Positions 7,477 through 14,742 of a stretch of 26,718 bases of DNA are shown piece by piece. This DNA is from a virus: positions 1 through 26,718 of IMG/VR virus record IMGVR_UViG_3300032931_000202; one strand, given 5' to 3'. The notes under the pieces were generated by a model. That model did no database searches. It was not told the DNA's origin and was given only the letters and a program-made list of their open reading frames with translations. Every line of letters begins with the position of its first letter. Position 1 is the stretch's first letter. A program made the translations under genes and the position numbers.

Positions 7477-8690
7477 GCACGCTGAAGCTGAATATCGGAA
7501 GCGCCAGGGTGAAGATTCCTGGATACATCAATATTGACAGGACGTTGGGAACCGAGGCGTATCCGCTCCCACTGAATATTGTTCAGGAAGATGGAAGTTG
7601 CATCGCAATTACAGATGAAGGCGTACAAGAGGTCCGCGCAAGCCACGTGCTGGAGCACTTCAGCTTTGATGACGTGCCGAAGGTGCTCGGCGAGTGGTCG
7701 CGCGTGTTGGCGCCTGGCGGACGGATGTTTATCAGCGTGCCCGATTATGACAAGGTCAGCGAACTGCGGAAGGCCGGCGATGCGCGCTGGAGGCTTTATC
7801 TGATGGGCGGGCAGACGCACGCGAACGATTATCACCAAAGCGTTTTTGATCGCGTCACCTTGCGAGAGCATATGCTTGCTGCAGGATTGGAGCATATCCA
7901 GATCTGGGACGGCGCTGATGACACCTCGCGGCATCCATGCAGTTTGAATTTGATGGGTATCAAGCCGATGAAAAACCCAATATCGGGGCCTCCTTCGGCA
8001 ACGCACATCAAGCAGATGGAAATAAAAATCATGGCCGTCTGTTCGATTCCCAGGCTGGGATTCAACGACCATTGGGGATGCATCCATGAGGCGTTGCAGC
8101 ACTGGAATATCCCATTGCGACGGTTTACGGGAGCCTACTGGGGGCAGTGCATGCAGGGGGCTCTGGAGGGCGCGCTACAAGGCGACGCCGATTGGATCCT
8201 GACGCTGGACTATGACACAATGTTTTCGCCGCAACATCTTGATGCGATGTTTGGGGCCTTCGGTAGGAATGGCCACATCGACGCCCTGGCCGCGCTACAG
8301 CGCAAAAGAAACGCTGACACGCCTCTTTGTACGGTCAAGGGATGCGAGAAGCAGGAGGTGGCCGGGGATCCGTTTAAGGTAAATACGGCACATTTCGGGC
8401 TGACGTTGATCAGAGCGGCCTCGCTTCGGAAGCTGCCACTTCCATATTTTGCACATGAGCCTGGACCCGACGGGACCTGGACCCATTTCGACCATATTGA
8501 CGATGATATTTTCTTCTGGAAGTCCTGGGAAAGGGCCGGGCTGACGTGCTACGTGCATCCGGATGTTCGCATCGGACACCTCGAAATGATGGTCACCGGA
8601 TTTGACGAATACCACAAACCGGAGTGCATGACGGTTGGGGCGTGGTATAATAAATACAAGCCGGAGACGTTGCACACCGGCTTGGGCTGA
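7473..8690 (+). CDS. Fusion: SAM methyltransferase (N) - GT-A glycosyltransferase (C)
   Basis: A 405-residue two-domain enzyme. Residues 1-165 form a class I methyltransferase: LNIGS (6-10) as the SAM loop, YINIDR (18-23), ASHVLEH (56-62) and LAPGGRMFISVPD (79-91). Residues 185-405 look like a GT-A glycosyltransferase: ADWILTLDYDTMF (239-251) with a DxD-like metal site at D246/D248, HFGLTLIR (307-314), DHIDDDIFFW (340-349) and a late RIGHL. It would add a sugar and methylate that sugar or a neighbouring group; acceptor and donor are unknown. The ATG overlaps the sulfotransferase stop by 4 bp. The GT half shares motifs with the GT half of the fusion at 9801-11174, where domain order is reversed. 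Confidence 0.82.
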   Translation: MSTLKLNIGSARVKIPGYINIDRTLGTEAYPLPLNIVQEDGSCIAITDEGVQEVRASHVLEHFSFDDVPKVLGEWSRVLAPGGRMFISVPDYDKVSELRKAGDARWRLYLMGGQTHANDYHQSVFDRVTLREHMLAAGLEHIQIWDGADDTSRHPCSLNLMGIKPMKNPISGPPSATHIKQMEIKIMAVCSIPRLGFNDHWGCIHEALQHWNIPLRRFTGAYWGQCMQGALEGALQGDADWILTLDYDTMFSPQHLDAMFGAFGRNGHIDALAALQRKRNADTPLCTVKGCEKQEVAGDPFKVNTAHFGLTLIRAASLRKLPLPYFAHEPGPDGTWTHFDHIDDDIFFWKSWERAGLTCYVHPDVRIGHLEMMVTGFDEYHKPECMTVGAWYNKYKPETLHTGLG

Positions 8691-8699
8691 GGGCGATAG

Positions 8700-8921
8700 A
8701 TGAAAATCAGATTCCTGCGACCATATTTCATGTACGCGAAGGGCGAAATAATCGAGCCCGATAAACCGGTGCGGGACATCATGCTTGCGCGTGGGCTTTG
8801 CGAGATCGTCGAGGGCGAGAAGCCGGATAGGAAGAAAGCAGAGCCGCTGATGGAAGTTGCCGCCATCGAGCCGACAGAGCGGGCGATTTCCCGCGGGCCT
8901 GGGCGACCGAGGAAAATATGA
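8700..8921 (+). CDS. Small phage protein with basic GRPRK tail
   Basis: A 73-residue protein. Residues 1-45 (MKIRFLRPYFMYAKGEIIE, later ARGLCEIVE) resemble a very common small phage protein type that opens MKVRFLR and carries a short beta-barrel-like GD/GE..A..L..RG pattern; it is usually encoded near head genes and has no known role. The C-terminus ends RGPGRPRKI, an AT-hook-like basic motif that could touch DNA or an acidic partner. The start is ATG 8700, ten bases after the preceding stop, with GAGGGCG close upstream. It overlaps the next gene by 4 bp (ATGA). Confidence 0.6.
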   Translation: MKIRFLRPYFMYAKGEIIEPDKPVRDIMLARGLCEIVEGEKPDRKKAEPLMEVAAIEPTERAISRGPGRPRKI

Positions 8922-9160
8922 TCGGCGAGCTGAAGGTGCTGCTTGAGTTGATGCGCAACGATCCGCAGTCAGCGGCTCGCGAGCTGGATATTATGGGCGA
9001 CAGATTGAAAAACCTTGCGAAAAAACTGCGACAAGCTGACAATCATTTTCAGGCGTGGTTAGCGTCGCAGGGTTTTTCTCAGCCATGCGGCGTCGGTGAC
9101 AGGGTCATGGTCGAGGTCTACGGACCCGACGGCGTTCTCAAGCAGAAAACGCACACATAG
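8918..9160 (+). CDS. Small helical hypothetical protein with GPDG tail motif
   Basis: An 80-residue protein, mostly helical and charged in residues 1-50 (leucines spaced as in a short coiled coil), ending in a beta-like tail VMVEVYGPDGVLKQKTHT. That tail resembles residues 37-50 of the next product (IKIRLVGPDGVVKQ), so the two neighbours share a small domain or derive from a partial duplication. Start ATG 8918 overlaps the previous stop by 4 bp. I do not recognise the family. Context (late operon, next to a virion-type protein) suggests a structural or assembly role. Confidence 0.5.
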   Translation: MIGELKVLLELMRNDPQSAARELDIMGDRLKNLAKKLRQADNHFQAWLASQGFSQPCGVGDRVMVEVYGPDGVLKQKTHT

Positions 9161-9170
9161 GAGGAAACTC

Positions 9171-9734
9171 ATGCGCAATTCAAAAAATTACGTCAGCGAA
9201 CTTGAAGGCAAGGTCGCGTCATTGGAGGCCGCGAATGCTGCGCTGCAAAAGCATTCACCGTTCCGCGCAAAGAATCGCATCAAGATTCGTTTGGTCGGGC
9301 CTGATGGCGTGGTCAAGCAGGAATTCGATCACGTTGAAAACATCATGGCGACCTACGGGCTGAACTGGCTGTGCGAGCGCATCGCCACCGGTGGCGAGGC
9401 ATCTTCTTGGGTGCAGCGCATGGGCCTCGGCACGAGCACGACTGCAGCGGCGTCGGATCAGGCTTCGCTGATTGCCAGCACGGCGAGCGTGCATATTTCA
9501 GATACGACACGCATGGTGGCGTCGGACGCGGGCAATATGAGCTGTAATTTTCAGGCGACTTTTCTTTCAAACAATCCGGCCGGCGCGGCCGCGATTAACG
9601 AAATCGGACTATTCGGCGGTACGGCGCTATCTGGCAGCATGATCGCCAGGTCGGTGCTGGGAACTGCGAGCATCAACAAGGGGGCCTCGGACTCCATTCA
9701 GATCACGCATCAGATTGTGTTCACGACTGGATAG
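9171..9734 (+). CDS. Putative virion appendage protein (head or tail fibre type)
   Basis: A 187-residue protein. It begins with a coiled coil (about residues 5-27), then a strand region with the shared RLVGPDGVVKQ motif and a long beta-rich domain opening MGLGTSTTAAASDQASL and containing NEIGLFGG. The pattern 'GxGTxxTAAxxxDxxL ... E.GLF' is common in phage structural and appendage proteins. A strong ribosome site GGAGG (9160-9164) precedes ATG 9171; an upstream in-frame ATG at 9096 reads through the previous gene and is rejected. A perfect intrinsic terminator follows immediately, marking the end of a transcription block. Precise role (head fibre, tail or decoration) is not determined. Confidence 0.55.
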   Translation: MRNSKNYVSELEGKVASLEAANAALQKHSPFRAKNRIKIRLVGPDGVVKQEFDHVENIMATYGLNWLCERIATGGEASSWVQRMGLGTSTTAAASDQASLIASTASVHISDTTRMVASDAGNMSCNFQATFLSNNPAGAAAINEIGLFGGTALSGSMIARSVLGTASINKGASDSIQITHQIVFTTG

Positions 9735-9743
9735 CATTTTGCA

Positions 9744-9776
9744 ACTCGCCCAGGTTCGTATCCTGGGCGAGTTTTA
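9744..9776 (+). terminator. Strong intrinsic terminator
   Basis: AACTCGCCCAGG (9744-9755) and CCTGGGCGAGTT (9763-9774) form a perfect 12 bp stem with a 7-base loop TTCGTAT, and the 3' side runs into TTTT (9773-9776). It lies ten bases after the stop of the appendage gene and before the second enzyme fusion, so it would cut or attenuate transcription inside the late region. Confidence 0.85.
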
Positions 9777-9800
9777 CCATTGTTTCGTGGGGAAACGCCA

Positions 9801-11174
9801 ATGAAAGCACAACAACATCCACGCATTTCTATCGCCATTTGCACGCCTCAACCTTACACGCGGGGGCGAAATGGCGAGATCATGCTCGACACCATTACGG
9901 TCAACTGGCAGCGGGCCAGGGCCGGCATGAGCGTGCCGACGAACTTCAACTCGATCGAAATGTTTGCCGACGGAATGGAAGTCGGAGACGCGCGCAATAA
10001 GGTCGCGATGAAATGCGTTGAGTCTTCACCTTCACCTGAGTTCTTGTTTTTCATCGACAATGACGTGCTCGTTCCTCACGATGCCTTGACCAAGCTCTTT
10101 TTCCGCGCGCAGACCCGGCCGCATTACGACATTTATTGCGGCGTCTACTGCTGCAAGTGGACGTCTCCATGCGAGCCGCTGATTTACGCCGGGGATGGAG
10201 GGGGCCCATATTGGGACTGGGCCGTAGGGGATCTTCTGACGACCGAGGAGCACGGGATTACGAGCATCCACATGGGCCTGACGCTGATCAGAACAAGCCT
10301 TTTCAAGCGCATGGTCGAGGCTGGGTATGGATCCGAAAAGCCGATGTTCTTTTCGCGATGCGAAAAGACGGTCACCGACAAGGGCGAGCTGAAGACGGCC
10401 CGGGGGACCGAGGACATTTATTTCTGTCAGATCGCCGTGAACGAGTTCGCAGCAAAAATTCTGGTCGATACTGGAGTCCTTGCTGGGCACATCGACAAAA
10501 GCACGGGGAAAATCTGGGGCCTTGAGGCAACCTCGCCACCCATTCAGCGGGCGCGGCGCCTTTACGCTGGGCAACCTGGTGGATTCCCTGAAGAGCCTGG
10601 CCTCGTGGCGTTGGATATTGGCGCCGGTAATTCTCGCCGGGTCTGGGAGGGCTATAAGACCGAGACGCTGGACATCCGGAAGGAGTCGGGGGCCGATTAC
10701 ATTCAAGACACGCGCATGATGACATTCCGCGACAACACCTTTGACCTCGTGGCGTCGAGTCACCATCTTGAGCACATCGGCAGGCTGGATCAGGAAATGG
10801 TCTGGGCGGAAATGTTCCGCGTTTGCAAGCCCGGCGGAGGCTTCGAGCACATCATTCCTGACGTATCCTGGGCCGCTGACCAGATCTCAAAGGATATCAT
10901 GGACGATCACGTGATGAATGTGCTTTACGGGGCGCAAGAGGCGCACGGCTACGCGCGCGAGTTCAATCTGCATTATTTCGGCTACACGCCTGAAATCGGA
11001 ATTACTCTTGCGAAAAAGGCCGGATTCGTCGATGTTAACTGCAAGAATTGGAAGGACGATCCGGCATTAGGGTACAATATGATTTTGACGGGATTCAAGC
11101 CGGACGAGAAGAAGGGTCAGAATGAGGTGACGGCGATTCAGGACGCGCCACGAAAGCGCAAGAAAAAGAAGTGA
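9801..11174 (+). CDS. Fusion: GT-A glycosyltransferase (N) - SAM methyltransferase (C)
   Basis: A 457-residue two-domain enzyme with the reverse order of the 7473-8690 product. Residues 8-235 are a GT-A-like glycosyltransferase: ISIAICTPQPYTRGR at the start, EFLFFIDNDVLVPHDAL (80-96) with a DxD-like D86/D88, HMGLTLIRTSLFKRM (157-171), RGTEDIYFCQ (201-210) and LAGHI (227-231). Residues 266-435 are a class I methyltransferase: VALDIGAGNSRR (269-280), SSHHLEH (319-325), VCKPGGGFEHIIPDV (341-355). The tail is very basic (RKRKKKK). GTGGGGA lies seven bases before ATG 9801. It follows a strong terminator, so it is probably made at lower level. Substrates are unknown; the sharing of both domains with the earlier fusion points to one glycan pathway. 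Confidence 0.82.
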   Translation: MKAQQHPRISIAICTPQPYTRGRNGEIMLDTITVNWQRARAGMSVPTNFNSIEMFADGMEVGDARNKVAMKCVESSPSPEFLFFIDNDVLVPHDALTKLFFRAQTRPHYDIYCGVYCCKWTSPCEPLIYAGDGGGPYWDWAVGDLLTTEEHGITSIHMGLTLIRTSLFKRMVEAGYGSEKPMFFSRCEKTVTDKGELKTARGTEDIYFCQIAVNEFAAKILVDTGVLAGHIDKSTGKIWGLEATSPPIQRARRLYAGQPGGFPEEPGLVALDIGAGNSRRVWEGYKTETLDIRKESGADYIQDTRMMTFRDNTFDLVASSHHLEHIGRLDQEMVWAEMFRVCKPGGGFEHIIPDVSWAADQISKDIMDDHVMNVLYGAQEAHGYAREFNLHYFGYTPEIGITLAKKAGFVDVNCKNWKDDPALGYNMILTGFKPDEKKGQNEVTAIQDAPRKRKKKK

Positions 11175-11193
11175 ATATGTTGGACCGCGATGA

Positions 11194-11222
11194 TTGAATA
11201 TGGATCCAAGTCGCGAAATAAT
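11194..11222 (+). promoter_or_regulatory. Possible sigma70-type promoter after the second fusion gene
   Basis: TTGAAT (11194-11199, four of six consensus) and AATAAT (11217-11222, five of six) are separated by 17 bp. A start near 11229 would drive the small genes and the beta-helix gene downstream. It follows the strong terminator at 9744-9776, so a second promoter in this part makes sense, but the -35 match is modest. Confidence 0.35.
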
Positions 11223-11248
11223 CATGTCGTAAAAACAAGGGCGAAGCC

Positions 11249-11386
11249 ATGACCAAGGCGCAATTGCTTGCCGACATTGCGGCAAAATGCGGTGGCGAAA
11301 TACTGTCCACCGATCTCATAGACACAACGGGCGACGTGAAGCGATACGCGTCCACGATTTTCACCATAGGGGAACGCAGCAAGTGA
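11249..11386 (+). CDS. Hypothetical 45-residue protein
   Basis: A short reading frame beginning MTKAQLLADIAAKCGGEIL and ending FTIGERSK. AAGGGCG at 11237-11243 lies a few bases before the ATG. The first half is predicted helical, the second half mixed, and there is no membrane segment. It lies in the 412 bp stretch between the second fusion gene and the next clear gene, so it may be a real small gene, and a 20 bp dyad sits directly after its stop. I do not recognise it; coding status is only moderately supported. Confidence 0.4.
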   Translation: MTKAQLLADIAAKCGGEILSTDLIDTTGDVKRYASTIFTIGERSK

Positions 11387-11392
11387 CTCAGA

Positions 11393-11412
11393 TTTGGATT
11401 ACGTAGTCCAAA
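11393..11412. repeat. 20 bp near-perfect dyad symmetry
   Basis: TTTGGA (11393-11398) and TCCAAA (11407-11412) flank a centre TTACGTAG that is itself a palindrome (TACGTA) apart from one T-G position. It begins seven bases after the stop at 11384-11386. As DNA it is operator-like; as RNA it forms a small hairpin. No T-run follows. Confidence 0.45.
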
Positions 11413-11462
11413 CTGAAGCATGGGCGCTTGTCGGAGCTGCTCTTTCTGTTTAGAGAGATAAG

Positions 11463-11567
11463 ATGTCACAGTACATCATAAAACTGAATGATGATGACGT
11501 GATAATCCGTCAAGATGTCGATCCGGCATCGACCAGAAAGCCTGTGTCTGTGCTGGTTTTTATTTGA
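11463..11567 (+). CDS. Hypothetical 34-residue peptide
   Basis: A very short frame beginning MSQYIIKLNDDDVIIRQD and ending in the hydrophobic VSVLVFI. A weak purine-rich site (AGAGAGA, 11453-11459) lies just before the ATG. The stop at 11565-11567 is 19 bases before the next gene's start. The alternating charged/hydrophobic pattern looks like a small beta protein, but a frame this short could be chance. Reported because the stretch otherwise has no gene. Confidence 0.3.
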   Translation: MSQYIIKLNDDDVIIRQDVDPASTRKPVSVLVFI

Positions 11568-11586
11568 TCTGAACCAGGGAGGCCTC

Positions 11587-11925
11587 ATGGCATACGCAGA
11601 TTTGACGGCAGGACAGAAGGCAGCAATCGACAACTACTCGAATAATCTCAGGGCGGCTCTTGGTGAGGCTGCTCGACTGATCAGGGTAGCGGAGATTCTG
11701 AAGGCGCAATACTCGGAGGTTTACGCGCCAGCGGTATCGAGCCTCACGTCCGGGGACGAAATCCCGAACAACGGCGGACTGGCAGGCGCGTCTTCCAGCG
11801 CAACAAAGGCTACCATTGCGAATTGGCAGTCCTATCTGGACACCGTGGTGACCGACATCGGCAGTTCCGATCATATCGGGCAGATGGTTGCGGCTGCGGG
11901 CGCGGGTAACGTTCTCAGGGGATAA
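11587..11925 (+). CDS. Helical phage protein, probable virion component
   Basis: A 112-residue protein (MAYADLTAGQKAAIDNYSNN at the start) that is helical through residue 45 and then Ala/Gly/Ser-rich. The ribosome site AGGGAGG (11576-11582) is very strong and fixes ATG 11587, so the in-frame ATG at 11515 is rejected. Similar short 'DLT.xQ..A...Y...LR' proteins occur among phage structural genes as uncharacterised products. It lies three bases upstream of the beta-helix gene, consistent with an assembly partner or base for that fibre, which is inference only. Confidence 0.5.
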   Translation: MAYADLTAGQKAAIDNYSNNLRAALGEAARLIRVAEILKAQYSEVYAPAVSSLTSGDEIPNNGGLAGASSSATKATIANWQSYLDTVVTDIGSSDHIGQMVAAAGAGNVLRG

Positions 11926-11928
11926 GCC

Positions 11929-13002
11929 ATGGCAATAACCGAGGTGTATGTTGACCCGTCGATTGCGGCGGACTCTGGAACCGGCACGGTTGGTGATCCC
12001 TACGGGGATCTCCAGTACGCCTTTAATACCAAGACGCGTGATGCGACCAACGGCGACCGATTCAATATCAAAGTGGGGACCGCTGAGGTGCTGACGGCGA
12101 CTCTGAGCCTTACCACGTATGGCACGCCGACATCCGCCGCACCTCTTTGGATACAAGGATATACCTCTGCCGCCGCAGACGGCGGAACTGGGGAAATTGA
12201 CGGAGCAGCGACGTATTCGATTTTTATTTCGAGCACATTGCAATATATTACATTCATCGATATGAAAATGGGCAATTGTGGTAATAATGCAATTTTGCAA
12301 TTAAGTTCACGTTGCGTGCTTAAGAATTGTGAATTACACACTGCTACGAAAACAACCGGATATGCCGTGCAATTAGGAGCAAACGGAGAAATAATAAGCT
12401 GCTATGTGCACGACGTAGAGGCTGCTGCGCTGTATCCGACAGGATGTACAGTGATTGGATGCACAATAAGCGATGGAGCCGCGACCACGACTATCGGGAT
12501 AGTAGGCGATTCCAATTGTATTCTACTAAATAATATCATCCGGCTAAATACGGGTGCGGGAATTGGTATTCAAGTAAGCTTCGGTTCTGGCGGAATCATA
12601 GGGGGAAATTCAATATTTGCAAATGCCGGTACTGGAAGAGGTATAGATATATCATACCAGACCTACACTACATATCTTAACAATATCATATCTGGATTCT
12701 CGGGCTCTGGCGGAAAAGGCATTAACGTAGCTGCGTCAACCTGTTATGGTGGATATAACGGATTCTATAATAACGCGACCAACAAATCAGGAACTCCTAC
12801 TATAGATTTGGGTGGCGATGAGATCTATAGTGCCTCGCCTTTCGTTGATGCTGCAAACGGAGATTTCAGACTGAAGCCGGGCATTCGTAACGGCGGATAT
12901 CCGACGACATTCAAGGGTCTGACGCCGACGAACTACCTGGACCTTGGAGCCATGCAAGCAATTCAATCCATGCGCCGCTCACGCGCAGTCATGATAGGGT
13001 AA
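11929..13002 (+). CDS. Right-handed beta-helix virion protein (fibre/spike-like)
   Basis: A 357-residue protein with the pectate-lyase-like pattern. The N-terminus reads YVDPSIAADSGTGTVGDPYG, a motif common at the start of parallel beta-helix proteins. Short recurrent strands follow (for example LQYITFIDMKM, RCVLKNCELH, GEIISCYVHD, GCTVIGCTISD, NCILLNNIIR, GGIIGGNSIF), each about 20-25 residues as expected for helix coils. The C-terminus has DFRLKPG and YLDLGAMQ, typical closing motifs. No catalytic triad can be assigned. It would be a receptor-binding or capsid-decorating spike, possibly with glycanase activity. Bases 12230-12840 are much more AT-rich than the neighbours (about 28% GC in one 60-base block), suggesting acquisition from elsewhere. 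Confidence 0.72.
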   Translation: MAITEVYVDPSIAADSGTGTVGDPYGDLQYAFNTKTRDATNGDRFNIKVGTAEVLTATLSLTTYGTPTSAAPLWIQGYTSAAADGGTGEIDGAATYSIFISSTLQYITFIDMKMGNCGNNAILQLSSRCVLKNCELHTATKTTGYAVQLGANGEIISCYVHDVEAAALYPTGCTVIGCTISDGAATTTIGIVGDSNCILLNNIIRLNTGAGIGIQVSFGSGGIIGGNSIFANAGTGRGIDISYQTYTTYLNNIISGFSGSGGKGINVAASTCYGGYNGFYNNATNKSGTPTIDLGGDEIYSASPFVDAANGDFRLKPGIRNGGYPTTFKGLTPTNYLDLGAMQAIQSMRRSRAVMIG

Positions 13003-13006
13003 AACC

Positions 13007-13552
13007 ATGCTGAAAAAAAATGTGGCAAGTCAGAAGATTCCGGTCTACGCGCACGACGTCTTGCTCGACACACCGAAGACCGGCGACGCGGCGAACATTA
13101 CGGCGCGGGTGAGCAAGGACGGTGCGGCGGTTGCACAGAGCAATGACGCGAACCCCACCGAACTCGACGCAACATACGCTCCTGGCTTATATATTTTCGA
13201 CATGACACAGGCGGAAACGAACTGTGAAATGGGCGTGCTGTTCGCTAAAAGCGCAACGGCAAATATTAAGTGTGACCCGGTGGTTTACTGGCCTCAACCT
13301 GACGTGCCTGCCACGTTCGGCGCGGTCAATGACGCCGGCGCAGACACTGACGACTTCGACACTGACCTGACCGAGGCGACGGACGATCACTATAACAAGC
13401 TGTACATCGTCTTCCTTAGTGGCGTTCTGACAGGCCAGGCGCGCAAAATCTCGGACTACGTGGGCAGCTCGAAAAACATTACGTTAGCGGAGCCTCTCAC
13501 CGACGCGCCGACAACAGGCGACAGATTCATGATTTTGGGGCGTAGCGAATGA
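13007..13552 (+). CDS. Beta-rich virion structural protein
   Basis: A 181-residue protein with two parts. Residues 1-90 form an Ig/beta-sandwich-like domain (ITARVSKDGAAV, ATYAPGLYIFDMTQAE, KCDPVVYW). Residues 110-181 carry a module often found at the end of phage virion proteins: DHYNKLYIVFLSGVLTGQAR, ISDYVGSS, LAEPLTDAPTTGDRFMILG. No enzyme motif is visible. It starts four bases after the beta-helix stop and overlaps the 20-residue-repeat protein by 4 bp, so the three are likely made together. A fibre-associated or adaptor role is inferred. Confidence 0.58.
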   Translation: MLKKNVASQKIPVYAHDVLLDTPKTGDAANITARVSKDGAAVAQSNDANPTELDATYAPGLYIFDMTQAETNCEMGVLFAKSATANIKCDPVVYWPQPDVPATFGAVNDAGADTDDFDTDLTEATDDHYNKLYIVFLSGVLTGQARKISDYVGSSKNITLAEPLTDAPTTGDRFMILGRSE

Positions 13553-14742
13553 GAAGCATGTGGTGGTACTTCTTTCATGCGGCGGCGGGTGGGCAAACGT
13601 TCACGCGCTCGATTGTGGAAACTTTACGCGTTACAGATTCATTGGCCAGACAGTCTGATGCAAAAAGAGCGATTACTGAAGCGCTGAAAATTGTTGACGC
13701 CATATTGCGCAAATCTGATGCCCTTCGGTCAATCGGCGAGTCAGTCAAGATCAGTGATGTAATTGCGAGACAAAGCAACGCAAATAGAGCGCTGTCAGAG
13801 AATTTGAAAATCACTGATACGCTGCAATTGATTGCATCGTTCAAGCGCCTCGTTGCAGAAGTCGCAAAGCTGACGGACAGCGTATCGCGCAAGTCAGATG
13901 CAAATCGCTCCATCACAGAACTTGCAAGCCTCGTGGATGCCCTGGCGAGGCAGTCGGATGCAAAGCGTGCGATAGTCGAAACGATGGAATTGATCGACTC
14001 TATAATTCTAAGCGGATCGCTGTTTATCCAGATCGTCGAGGCCATGGCGTTGACTGACAACCTCGACCGCGTAGCACACGCGAATCGGTTGCTCACGGAG
14101 CTTGCGGAGCTTCAAGACAATCTGCAAAAGATCGGGGACTTCAAGCGAAGTATTATCGAAAATGCCGTACTGGTCGACGCGTTGTTGACGGGCTCCCAGT
14201 TGATCATTCGGGTCGTCGAAAGCCTGGCTCTTGTTGACTCGCTGCATGTGCGCATGACCGTGCTGCGAATCATCGGTGAGGCCATCGCCCTGGCTGACAC
14301 GCCACGGTTGTCGATGGCGCAGTTGCGCGCGATTGTTGAATCGCTTGTCATGCGAGATTCGCTTTCCCAAAGTGCTGTTTTCAGGCGAACGATATCCGAG
14401 GTTCTTGAAGCACTCGATTCAATCGTGCGGAAAAGCCAGTATGCGATTTCCATTTCCGAAACATTCAGGCTCGTTGACGCCCTGACCAGGATCCAAGAGG
14501 CTTTGCGTGCAGTCTCTGAAAACATGCCGATGGTCGATGATCTTGCGCGCATCGGCGACTATTTCAGAACGATCAGCGAGGCGCTTGCTCTCGACGATGT
14601 TTTGACAGTGCAGCACATAACGCTTGCGCTTTACGTGAATTTGATTGCAGAGGTCTACGAAAAAACTGAATACATCGGTACACTGCAATCCGACGCAGGG
14701 ACGAAGTTGATTGCCGCGCTTCTTTTCGGAGACAGGAATTAA
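13549..14742 (+). CDS. 17 x 20-residue tandem-repeat protein (fibre-like)
   Basis: A 397-residue protein almost wholly made of repeats. After a 19-residue aromatic leader, residues 20-359 are 17 consecutive repeats of exactly 20 residues with no insertions. Position 5 is Glu and position 11 is Asp in every copy, with hydrophobic residues at 3, 7, 9 and 13 and usually Arg at 1; an example is RAITEALKIVDAILRKSDAL. The alternating pattern suggests two short strands per repeat stacked into a solenoid or trimeric shaft. A 38-residue non-repeat tail follows. I know of no assigned function. Its place between virion protein genes and the baseplate/connector genes suggests an extended appendage. It overlaps the previous gene by 4 bp. 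Confidence 0.7.
   Translation: MRSMWWYFFHAAAGGQTFTRSIVETLRVTDSLARQSDAKRAITEALKIVDAILRKSDALRSIGESVKISDVIARQSNANRALSENLKITDTLQLIASFKRLVAEVAKLTDSVSRKSDANRSITELASLVDALARQSDAKRAIVETMELIDSIILSGSLFIQIVEAMALTDNLDRVAHANRLLTELAELQDNLQKIGDFKRSIIENAVLVDALLTGSQLIIRVVESLALVDSLHVRMTVLRIIGEAIALADTPRLSMAQLRAIVESLVMRDSLSQSAVFRRTISEVLEALDSIVRKSQYAISISETFRLVDALTRIQEALRAVSENMPMVDDLARIGDYFRTISEALALDDVLTVQHITLALYVNLIAEVYEKTEYIGTLQSDAGTKLIAALLFGDRN
13606..14625 (+). repeat. 60 bp coding repeats, 17 tandem copies
   Basis: The reading frame repeats every 60 bases for 1020 bases, each unit giving 20 residues with invariant Glu (position 5) and Asp (position 11). Copies have diverged strongly in DNA while keeping length and these residues; copies 1 and 6 share the block ARQSDAKRAI. 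This argues for old duplication under structural constraint rather than recent slippage. Confidence 0.92.

Noticed and set aside
10032-10850. 272-residue antisense frame opposite the second GT-MT fusion
   Set aside because: The + strand frame shows GT and MT motifs throughout; the antisense product has no recognisable features.
11560-12300. 246-residue antisense frame across 11560-12300
   Set aside because: It spans the opposite strand of two genes with strong + strand ribosome sites and shows no domain pattern.
13606-14625. CRISPR array or DNA satellite
   Set aside because: The 60 bp units are coding, diverged and contiguous with no spacer structure; conservation is at the protein level.
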